Assembly (NCBI GenBank): GCA_036897625.1
Contig: JAYMTA010000038.1
Coordinates: forward strand, 1 to 60,789
Source of the DNA: Pelargonium cotyledonis
Taxonomy: Eukaryota; Streptophyta; Magnoliopsida; Geraniales; Geraniaceae
Reading direction: 5' to 3'
DNA length: 60,789 bases
Shown here: positions 19,458-29,568 of the stretch, in pieces
Layout: each line of letters starts with the position of its first letter
Position numbering within the stretch: position 1 is the first letter of the stretch
Notes under the pieces: generated by a model
What the model was told of the DNA's origin: nothing
What the model saw: the letters and a program-made list of their open reading frames with translations, nothing else
The model's database searches: none
Made by a program: the position numbers and the translations under genes

Positions 19458-22168
19458 ATGGCTATTACATCTCTGTCTCCGGGTTTTCGATTTCATCCTA
19501 CTGATGTTGAGTTGGTTAAGTACTATCTGAAGAGGAAAGTTATGGGGAAAAAACTTGCGTGTGATGTAATTGCTGAGGTTGACATATATAAGAATGAGCC
19601 CTGGGATCTTCCTGGTATGTGCTCTATCTCTGAATCTGATACATTAGTTTTTGCTTTTAGATCCAAATGGGTCTGTTGCTTCTTTTCGTGTGTTTTACTA
19701 ACTCAGTCTTCCATTTTTCTTGTTCAGATAAATCTTTCCTGAAGACCCGAGATCTGAAATGGTACTTTTTCTGTCCTCAAGAGAAGAAATATACTAGTGG
19801 CGGTAGAGTGAAGCGTAGTACTGATCGTGGTTATTGGAAGACCACTGGAAAGGATAGGCCTGTTCTTTATAATGGGAAAAGTGTTGGCATGATCAAAACT
19901 CTTGTTTATCACCAAGGACGAGCTCCAAACGAGGATCGAACTAATTGGGTTATGCACGAGTACAGAATGGAAGATAAGGATCTGGCTGATGGAGTGGTTC
20001 AGGTATGTTAAATTTCTTTAGTAGTCCACTTTATTTTAATCTTATATCTACATTTATTAACTCTTCTGCTGTATACCTATACCTCATTCGGCTATGGAAA
20101 TTGATTGTCAGGTTTTTTTAGTCTTGTTATGTTTATCTATTATTCATTTCACCATTATTGCTGCCAAAGTAGTCACAGTAATTTTGTTCTAAACCATCAT
20201 CAATTATGTTTACCATTTTGAAAATTTCCATAGTAAGCTTTTTTTGGTTGTTGGCAAATCTATCTCTGTAGAGCACAATTTATTTATATTGACACAATTT
20301 GTTTTTTGATGTGCTAATTTTTTCAATAATGAATCCAAATAAAACATGCAGATTGGGTCTGGTTTATTAAGTTTTTATTGAATCAATGGATTTTATATTT
20401 TTGTGCTTCTGGATTTTTTATTGCTTCTGATGCTCCTATATATTTATGGCTACTAAATGGAAGCTATTGTGACATAATAAACTACTATAATAATGAGAAT
20501 GTTAAAGTTGCATCTTAAAGTAAGTTTTTGATTTTCTACTATGGAGCCATTACGATTGATTTCTAATGGTCGATCAGCACTGTTAGGGTCGTAGGGTAAA
20601 TGATTAATTTCTTCTGTTACCCTCCCTGGTTACATACTTAATTTCTTTTATGGATCCAGTACTTCGTAGTATATGATTGCCAACTGTGTGAGACATGCTT
20701 TTTGTATAATTTTTCCTGTTCTTTTTTATTCATTTAATTAATTCTGAAACTCATCTGTTTTTCTCTATCAGGATGCTTTCGTCCTCTGTATAATCTTCCG
20801 AAAGGAAGGTCCAGGCCCTAGGAATGGTGCAGACTATGGAGCACCCTTTAAAGAGGATGAGTGGAGTGATGACGAGGAGGTAAATTGTGGAGGGCAAGCT
20901 GTTTGTGCAGCCCAGCCTGAACCACTCGTGGTTATGCCTGGTAGTCAAAGCTATTCTCTAGTCACTGGCATGCCTGTCTCTGAGAGTACATGCAGTGCAT
21001 CTGCATTCATTCCAGGGCATCCAGAAACAATTCCTTCTGCTAAAGAACTTCCTCCAGTTGCTGAGAATGATGATGCTTTAACACGGGTTGCTTCTCAAGT
21101 TCTAGAGCATGATGATATTCTTTCTATGTTAGATTTATTTGCGGAAGATCCCATTGGAAATCACAAAACTGAGGTGCGTAACTTTATTTTTAAGTTGATA
21201 TTAGACAAGGAATCTCACAATGTTCACTAGTATTGCTGATTTCTACTTGCTACTAGGAAACTAAACTGTGATGATATCCATATTTCTCCCTGCTTCTTTC
21301 TTTCTATATATATATATTTGGTGGGACGTGTCAATACTGAACGAAAAGTATGTATTAGAGAACCCCGTAATATTTTCGTTTGAAATTTTATTCTGGTTAT
21401 AAATAGGCCCATTTTTTCATCATAATAATAGTGCATACGTTTGAAATTTTGCTTGCTAGGACAGGACTTGGTTGGGACATTTCTTTGCCAACTGTATACT
21501 GAACCAATCTTACAAGAAGTGTGGGGAGGATGATTATGAAACCTAGCGACTATTTGCAAACCATTTTTTTCGGACGATATCATATTAGGCTACTTTTATC
21601 TCCATTTTTGTATGGTGTGTTTACAAATGAATAAAGTTTAGATCTGTCCAGTCATGAAATTCATAAATTTGCAATTGTTTATCTATAGCAAATGTGACTT
21701 GTGCAAAAGCTTCAGTTGCTACAGCCTTATAGATGTTCTCTTTCCCACTAATACGAGCTCAACATTTGTCATCTTGTTTTCATGCTTTTCTATACACTTG
21801 TGATTCCTTGAACGACATTACAATATTTGTTTCTTTGTTTGCAGATGCTCGAGAATTCCAATCGAGACAGAAATATGGAAGGTGCAGCTCGCTCTGACGG
21901 AGATGATCTTTTTGACGGATTGGGAGACGTCTGGAATTGGTATGGTCTCGAAGGTGGAGTTCCTTTCACCTCCTGCGACATTACACCCGCTGATTACAGT
22001 CTGGACCAAATGTTTGCAGCTGATGATGAACCCTTTATAGAGCTAACCGATCTCGAGACCCCATTGGACAACCGTTCTAAAGCTAGCAGCTCTCGGTACA
22101 GTGCAACCAATCCCTCTGTCACACCTCAGTACAAACTTCCCTCCCCGCATATACCGAGTACTTGGTAA
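19458..22168 (+). CDS. NAC082: NAC transcription factor, NAC082-like, 3'-truncated
   Basis: Four exons: 19458-19614, 19728-20002, 20772-21173, 21845-22168 (385 aa), all GT-AG and in phase. The NAC domain fills about residues 7-150, with subdomain motifs [69 protein letters not shown] and WVMHEYRM. It matches the NAC082/NAC103 branch best. In Arabidopsis NAC082 mediates the ribosomal (nucleolar) stress response. The C-terminal region is acidic ([28 protein letters not shown]), as in an activation domain. The frame ends abruptly at PSPHIPSTW because the exon runs into a Ty3/gypsy tail at about 22150. Arabidopsis NAC082 is roughly 490 aa, so about 100 residues appear lost. No continuation was found downstream. 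Confidence 0.9.
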
Positions 22169-22440
22169 AATGGAAGGATCTTCCAGATAGTGAGGCAAGT
22201 TGGGAACCAGCAGCCAACCTGTGGCAATTTGAGGATCAAATTGACACGTCTCCTCATTAGGTGGGGGAGAATGTCACAACTCATCTTTTTGGGCTCATTC
22301 TGTGCATATCTGAGGCCTAATCTGCATCCATCCTATCCTGCCCGAGTCCATGAAGTGGTCCTTGCTTCAACCACTTTTTTATTAGATAATAAAATTAGAA
22401 GTATTTTTCATGTTATACTCCAATCTGATTTAATTTAACA
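22147..22440 (+). mobile_element. Ty3/gypsy fragment: chromodomain end, PPT and LTR start
   Basis: The frame starting at 22153 reads [20 protein letters not shown] then ANLWQFEDQI and stops at TAG 22258-22260. This is the C-terminal chromodomain of gypsy chromoviruses (YLVKWxxLPxxEASWEP). The purine tract GTGGGGGAGAA (22261-22271) follows immediately, then TGTCACAAC at 22272, the typical polypurine tract and LTR 5' edge. The rest of the polyprotein is absent and the LTR fades out by about 22440. The fragment is in sense orientation within the last NAC exon but in a different frame. Confidence 0.85.
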
Positions 22441-22574
22441 ATTAATTCACGTATGCATGTACTCTCATTTGCTTTTAACTGCTTCATAAGCCATACAAAT
22501 ATACAATAGTGGCACCAGTACATACATATCACCAAACACATTATGATTTGAATCTAAGTAGAGCACTTTGAATG

Positions 22575-22700
22575 ATGTGTGTTTGGCGTGTTACAACATG
22601 ATTAATTAACTGTGTGTGTTTTTAGGAATTTTAACACGATCACAAAATGTATGAGCCAAAACATATGTCGTGTTAAGGTAAAAATTGTCGGCTTTTAATA
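22575..22700. repeat. Second copy of the ACACG-type dispersed repeat
   Basis: GGCGTGTTACAACATGATTA, TTTTAACACGATCACAAAAT and AAATTGTCGGCTTTTAAT align with 16105-16255 inside the PI4K intron. Confidence 0.55.
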
Positions 22701-24542
22701 TTCTCATTGTCATTGTTTTGACTAACAAAATTATACATTGCAAGACTTTCTAGCTACTATTTGTTTATTTTGTTTTGTAAGGAACAATCGATTAATTTAA
22801 TTTTTTTTTAAAAAAAATTAAGCCACAAGATAAATATTCATGTTCAGTTACGTGTGATTGATGAACTTAAGAGAATAGTGTTGCAAATATTGAAAATAAG
22901 AATTGAATAAGGTGGACATTGAAAAAGACACTGACATAGGATATAGAAAGATAATAATGATAAAGATAGAGAGAACAATAATCATAATAAATTAATCAGA
23001 AACATATATAATCATAATAATATTAATATTGTTTGATGTGAGGACGTTTTGTGTACCACTGGAATAAATAGGCGAGGGCAACAGTTGCCCAAACCATCTT
23101 CTTCTTTTTGTATTTTTTTACTATAAATTAGAGTAACCACTAAAAGTAACGTAGTTGGTTAATTCAACTGTGTGAGTGGGAGGAGCTCTCAGAATCAATC
23201 CCCACTTAACACATTCTTAATGCGATAAGGTGTCAAAAGTTCTAAGTTAATGTTAAGAGACATAATCTTTTTTCTGCCCCCTTTAGCTACTCTTCATGCG
23301 ATCATTGGTGCGGTTCCTAATCCCTTTAGCTACTCTTCACAAGTCAAGCCAACGATCACTTACCGGAACATGCGATCATTGGTGCGGTTCCTGACCCCTT
23401 TAGCTACTCTTCACATGCCGAGCCAACGATCATTTACCGGAACATGCGATCATTGGTGCGGTAAAAGCTCAATAGCTACTTTTCACAGACCGAGCCAACG
23501 ATCATTTATTGGAACATGCAATCATTGGTACGGTAAGGTGTCAAAAGCTTAAAAGCTACCCTTCACAGGCCGAGCCATTGATCATTTAGCGGAACATGGT
23601 TTCCGGGGCCAAAATGATGGCTTAGTTGAGTTTTAAATATAAGTTTATTGCATTTCAAACCTAAAATAGTAATCTCATCCATACTTTCACCCAAAAGTCT
23701 CTTAGCATTACTAATTTAGTACTTCCCTTAGATCATATTCTTGGTAACTTTGGCGTAAATTTTAACAGTACTCTAATTTTGTTGTAACACAAATAAGACA
23801 TAAAAATTAATGTTCACAAATTTTGTAATTGTGTATCTTGCACGATTAATTCGTATTTATATGAATCATTATAACGTGTCAAATGTTGTGATTTGTCCAT
23901 GTTTTGGTTTATTTTATCTCATTGTTTTTTTCAAGCTATATGTTATTTTCTTGTCAACTATAGTCAATAATGCGAGCCGTCTCCAACATACATGAGGTGT
24001 GGGTCTTAAAAATGAGTTTCTAAATTACTTTCATTAATTAATTTTCTTATTTTTAGTTATACTTTACATAGTGAATTTCTATATTACTCCAATTAATTAG
24101 AGGCATCATTTTGTACTTATTAAACTACTACCATGAGCGTATAAATGTAAATATAAATTATTAAACTTTTCATATATTTTTTTTGGTTAAATTATGGGTT
24201 TCCTAAGAGGGCCCGCACTATTGACGGTTGACACCTTTAAGCCGTTTTACCACACAACTTTTCATATAAATATATGAATGGGGTAGTATTTTCTAATGAA
24301 TATGTAAAATTCCATTTTTAGATAATTACAGTATATGTATACGAAATTCTAGACATTGTTCTGAAAATAAAAATTATTTATAATTCTTATTTCCTAAGCA
24401 AATATTAACAGAAAATTGAAGAACAAAATCATGGTAAAAAGGATGGAAACGTGCATGAAAATAAAACAAAAATTGCAATATAATATAAACATGTACATAA
24501 TTTACAGTGTAATTTAACAGAAAATTCAAGAACAAAAACAAT
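22701..24542. other. Intergenic, AT-rich with one tandem array
   Basis: Apart from the array at 23285-23610 I see no gene. Open frames at 23250-23552 simply read through the array. Confidence 0.45.
23285..23610. repeat. Tandem array of about 75-bp units with internal dyad
   Basis: AGCTAC(T/C)(C/T)TTCAC starts units at 23285, 23328, 23402, 23473 and 23554. Each unit carries CCAACGATCATTTACCGGAA followed by CATGCGATCATTGG, so CCAA(C/T)GATC and its complement face each other and can fold. Units differ by substitutions and small gaps. Confidence 0.8.
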
Positions 24543-25771
24543 CTAGAAAGGTGCAGACACTGCATCTCTTACTCCTTCGATTTCATTTATATGATTTTGT
24601 TCGTTACGAACGATTTCATACTCTTCAACTAGCATAACGTCTTCGATAAGCATTGCATCATCTTCTTCTTTATCGTTCCAGCACACGTTATTTACAGGCT
24701 TTAAACCCTATACACGAATTTCAAATCAAAATTATATTTACTGAATAATGAAAAATAAGATAACAATCAATAATGAACCATATAAATAGTATTGAAATTG
24801 CATCTATAGATCCATAAAATTAAGACAACTAAATGCTAATTGAAACAAAAACAACCATTTCAAACAGAAAAGTATCAATTTAACCCAATATCAATATTGA
24901 GTATAAATTAATTTTATTACACCAATAATATATATATATATATATATCTTCATGTTATTGCATTGTTTATCAATTAATAAATACCTGAGTGAAAATATGC
25001 ATGGCTTCTTCTATGCTTTTTGTGTTCATCACATACTCTGCTGCCTCCTGAAAATTAATTAACCAAAACAATTAATTAATTTGGAATTAATATTACTTGG
25101 ATCCAATCCAACAGATACCAAAATATGCATGCAAAATAAAAAATAAAAAACGAAGCTGAAAATTCATATTAAAAAAACAACTAATTAATACAACTATAAC
25201 ACTTTTTGAAAGAAAAAGAAAACATACATAAGAAAATTTCAAAGAAACAATTAACAAATAAAATAAAGTAAAAACTACCATATTAGATTTGATCAAATAA
25301 ATCCCAAATAAACATTATTATTTCTTAAACTGTTACATAATTTTCATGATAATAACATCACTTATATTCATCTAAACTAAACCAAACACACCAAAAACAA
25401 TAGTATAATATACTAATATATACAAACTCACACACAAATAATTCGAAAACTCCCAAAAACTATTAGACAAAATAAAAACTAATATGTTTGATTTGATCAA
25501 ATAAACCACACCAAATAAACATTATTTCTCAAACTATTATAATACTTTCATAATAATATCTAACAATATCACTTAGATTCATCTAAACCTAACCAAACCA
25601 AAAAACACACCTAATATGTATTTATATATAATAAAACTCAATATTAATAGACATTAAAAAACATACCCTAGCAAATTGGATTTGATCAGGACCAAGCGTC
25701 CTCGGCTCTGATTCGATAGATGATTTTCTATCGATTCCCGACATCGATACTCTTGCAGCTTGTACTTCCAT
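24543..25771 (-). CDS. Small acidic protein of unknown function, three exons
   Basis: Exons 25771-25667, 25047-24985 and 24707-24543 are all GT-AG, all phase 0, and give 110 aa. Exons are too short to stand out as ORFs. The N-terminus is MEVQAARVSMSGID; an alternative start at the second Met (25744) is possible. Exon 1 ends TLGPDQIQFAR, exon 2 reads EAAEYVMNTKSIEEAMHIFT, and exon 3 is acidic (KEEDDAMLIEDVMLVEEYE). The core (PxQIQFAREAAxYVxNTKSxEEAxxIFTxGLxPV) looks like a compact helical domain of a plant-specific small protein family. I recall such proteins but cannot name one. It is likely soluble, with no signal peptide or membrane segment. The promoter carries G-box elements. Confidence 0.75.
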
Positions 25772-25947
25772 TCTTCAGCAGAAACACAAACACGAAAACA
25801 CTACGTTATGCTACGATAAAAGTTAACTCTTCTTTTAATTTTTCAGAAGCAGCAACAAAAAACTCGGAAGGTTTTGATTTTGTTTTGTGTGCGTTTTGGT
25901 TGAAATGAAAATGAAAATATGGAGCAAGAGAATCACGTAGGAGGTTT

Positions 25948-26078
25948 CTATTTATAGATGGTCATGAGTTCGAGGGAGATATTTATAGTAACCTAGTCCA
26001 ACACGTAACCGAAACGTGGCAACCTAGAACAATTGTGCACGTGGCACTCTGGGGATGGCCTTGATTTGACACGTGTCT
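25948..26078 (-). promoter_or_regulatory. TATA box and G-box/ABRE cluster of the small acidic-protein gene
   Basis: On the minus strand CTATAAATAG (25948-25957) lies about 180 bp upstream of the ATG. Further upstream are the strong ABRE core CACGTGGC (26038-26045) and the palindrome GACACGTGTC (26069-26078), with ACACGTAAC and AACGTGGC between. Paired G-boxes at this spacing suggest ABA, drought or light control by bZIP or bHLH factors. Confidence 0.65.
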
Positions 26079-26299
26079 GGTTTGATGAGCGACGGGTCTC
26101 ACCGTTTTGGAAACTCATAGGACTGGGGGTGAGGTGGCATGGATAGAGTTTCCAAAAATAGAAACGTAAATCAATTTTTTAATTTTTCTTTTTTAGATTT
26201 GTAAGATACTTACGTATTTGTGTGAGACACTAAAACGAATCAATGAAAGGCACGTTTTTTCAGTTTTTATAGTTTGCGTTTCTATAATAAAAAATAAAA

Positions 26300-26682
26300 G
26301 AAAAAGTCTCAATTTGGTTCCCGAACTTTGATGTTTTGTTCCAATTTATTCTCTGAACTTTTTTTAAGCAAAAATAGTCCTTGAACTTTCGTATTTGGCC
26401 CCAATTTGGTCCCTGAACCTTCACATGATGACCCAATTTGGTCCCTGAACTTTCACATATTGACCCAAAGTGGTCATTGCCATTAGAGCTTATATCAAAA
26501 GTTTAGGGTTCAAATTGGGTTATTATGTGAAAGTTCAATGACCATTTTGGGTCAAAACAAAGTTCAAGAACGAAATTGGAGAGAAACATAAAAGTTCAGG
26601 GACTATTTTTGATTAAAAAAAGTTTGAAGACCAAATTGGGACAAAACATTAAAGTTGAGAGACCAAATTGGAACTTTTTCCA
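26300..26682. repeat. Foldback MITE with long imperfect arms
   Basis: The left arm (26305-26390, AATTTGGTTCCCGAACTTTG and following) is inverted at 26590-26672 (AAGTTGAGAGACCAAATTGG). Inside, the motif CAATTTGGTCCCTGAAC is itself repeated directly. This is typical of a widespread non-autonomous plant transposon class, possibly Mutator-like. Confidence 0.75.
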
Positions 26683-29250
26683 AAAATAAAAGAAATTGAT
26701 GGTAACTATTGGTTCAAGCCGGACAGTCCATTTAGACTCGAATTTGGGCAGGGTTGGTTCTAACAGATCCATACATCTTAGTTGATTTAGATTAAGTTTA
26801 ATCAATATGAATTTTCAGAATACTTGAGATAAAACTCGATCCATACAAATTTCTGGTAACAAGGCGGCATACATAAAGTCTCACTGGTGTCGCCTATCCA
26901 AACAAACACCGAGCACAATTGATATGATCAACACTCGCTTAAAAAATCAACTTAGCTTAGACCATTAGAGAAATATGAAAACGTGCCAATATAGCCATAA
27001 ATACAACATTACGATTGTTAACACAATAAAGCCATTGCTATAAACAATAAGAGAGACATATAATAATAAAACGCGCCACTTTATAATAATAAATACATAA
27101 GTATTGATAGACACGATGACACATTTGATAACTGAGTTCGTGAAGCATTAATTAAGGCCCTTTTTAAGATCTCATTTCATAAAAATGTGAGTGAAATTAT
27201 GAGTGCAAATTTGTGTTCATGAAGTAGTTGATGGAGGACACGTGGACGGTGGAGATGGAGTGTGCGTTTAGGTGATGAGTGGTGGTGATGTGTTTGATGG
27301 TGATTGGGGACGGTAAGGTGCATTGTACGTCATGCACGTGAGTTTGATGCAGATCATCTTATAGAATTTTGCCAACGTTTTTGATGACGTAATGTCATGT
27401 CTGTGATATTCTTTGGATTTGAGTTTTTTTATAGATCCAATGTTTGTGACTTCATGCTTCTATTTTTAATACAAATATCAATGGATCAACATTCTAGAAG
27501 CGTGTAAATAGATTAGCACGAAATTAGCGCGTATGGATAGGATGTTTTGTAACGATATGTTGTGCTCGTGTTGAAAAATTTCAACATATTTAGTATATGT
27601 GATACGTCAGTGTTTGCTCGTTAAAACACGCTTTAATCATTAGTCGTGCTGCAAAATCATCAAATTATTGTAGTGTGTGATATTCAACTCACTTAATCGA
27701 AATCACATGTAAAAATTACAATTCATTGAACGTTTTATTTTTTGTTCTTTGATATTCAAACACTAGATATCCGTTTCTTCATTGTTTTTTCAGAGTCGAG
27801 ACAAAATATGAATTTAGATAAAGTTGACCGTTATAAGTACTATTTAGCGTAAGACAAAGCTAAAGCCTAATTATTTGGACTTATTGTACTTCCATCATCT
27901 ATATACAATATAATCTATTTAAATACTATTTCACAACTTCATTTAGGTAAATATTCAAATTGTGAGGACAAAACAAGCGTTAAGATCAATGATACCAATC
28001 AATGGCATATGCTATGAACTTTTTATCAAAGAAAATATCGATGTTATTGTCTCTTGTAATTAACATGAACTATACAATCTCCGTATTTTCAAGAACAAAT
28101 AAAGAAATAATATTAGTTTCACGATTTTGAACTCTTATAAAAAGATTCAAACGCTGAAGAAGTTGTAAATAATCAACTAAATCGAAAACGACTCATATGC
28201 AATTTACCTTAAATAGTTTAAGGTATGAATCAAACCAACACTTTGTAAGGAATCTATTCGAGATTTGTAATTGAAATTTGGAAATGAGTAATTAAATAAT
28301 AAAAAGTGCAATTTGAGAAAATTTGGTATTTTAAAGTTACAAGTAAAGATGATTCCACAAAACAACCAAACAAAAGAAACTCATGATTCCTTTCCCAACT
28401 CTATAGACTTCTCTTTCAAAAGTTAAAAAAAGTAAATTTGTTTCATAGCTAACAAACACTATACTGCCATAAATTTTCACATACACCAAAACTTCCAAAA
28501 GTTAGATGGATTCATAGAAAGAGAGGTCAAGAAAATCCAAAACCCTATTATCAAGTCTTGTTGATTGCTCATTTGGTATGATAAAGGTAGAGAAAGTGTA
28601 TGTAATACTTAGAGGTCACAATTTGGATTCGAATCGAAAAATGTTTAAAATTTGGTACGAGTTTTGGTTTGAATTTGAGCACATTTAACATTCAAATTTG
28701 ATTTGATCTACTATATGATCTGAAAAACAAATATGAAGAGATTAAAACATTTTTTTAGATTATACTCAAATTATTCTTTATCAGTGTGATTTCTAACAAT
28801 TCTGATTTGAATCTGAATTGCTGAATTTACTACACTGATTCTAGAACTGGTAATTTCGACTCAAACTTGCGGGTTCTTTAAATGAGAGACAACAATTAAA
28901 CTTGATTTTACAATTTTGCCCTTGAGCCACTAACCTAGGAAACAACTCCTTAATTTCCACAACCAAATGACACCAAAAATCATATATCATTGACAAAGAT
29001 ACCTAACCAAACCAAGAAGTGAAAACCAAAGAACCATCAATTTATAGAGCCCAAGAAAAAAAGGTTCAATCTTTGAGTCAATGAGAGGTCTCATTTGACA
29101 AGAAAAAAGATCTCCACGTTGGACCGGTTATTCCGGGTCAGATCACATCACACACTAAAATCTAATGTAGATTTCAAGTTGAACCGGACACCCGGTCCAG
29201 CTCAGACTCTCCTCACACACACTCACTCCCACATTCTACCCATTTCCCCA
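26683..29250. other. Intergenic, AT-rich
   Basis: A weak third relative of the ACACG repeat lies at about 27505-27660. No coding chain found. The last 150 bp (CT- and CACAC-rich) are probably promoter and leader of the BTB gene. Confidence 0.45.
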
Positions 29251-29568
29251 GAAAATTAAGCTTTTCTCTTGGCATTTCTCGCACTTTCTCTCTCTTGCTC
29301 TCTTTACTTCTTGAATTGTTGCATTGTGTTGTTGAATCCTCCAAAACAACCGAACAGTTACCTCAATTTCTTCACCCAAAAGACAGACCAACATTACCGA
29401 ACAATCAAATCATCCCAAAGATTCCCACTAACCAAACACTCCAAAAGACCCATCAAATCGTCGTTTTTTCTCTCTTGCCTCAGAAATCTTCATAACCCAT
29501 CTCTTCATTATTCGAAAAAATGGAGCTTTTTCTTCTTCTCTAGAACTCGCCGTTCCGACTCAGCCGCC

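Noticed and set aside
21845-22260. NAC-chromodomain fusion protein
   Set aside because: The chromodomain is in another frame; the NAC frame stops at 22166-22168 before using it.
22190-22438. Small frame starting inside the gypsy fragment
   Set aside because: It reads the PPT and LTR region out of the polyprotein frame.
23250-23552. 100-codon frame over the 75-bp array
   Set aside because: Open only because the repeat unit lacks stops in that frame; no domain and no splice sites.
23285-23610. CRISPR-like repeat array
   Set aside because: Units are contiguous, variable and without unique spacers, in a plant nuclear context.
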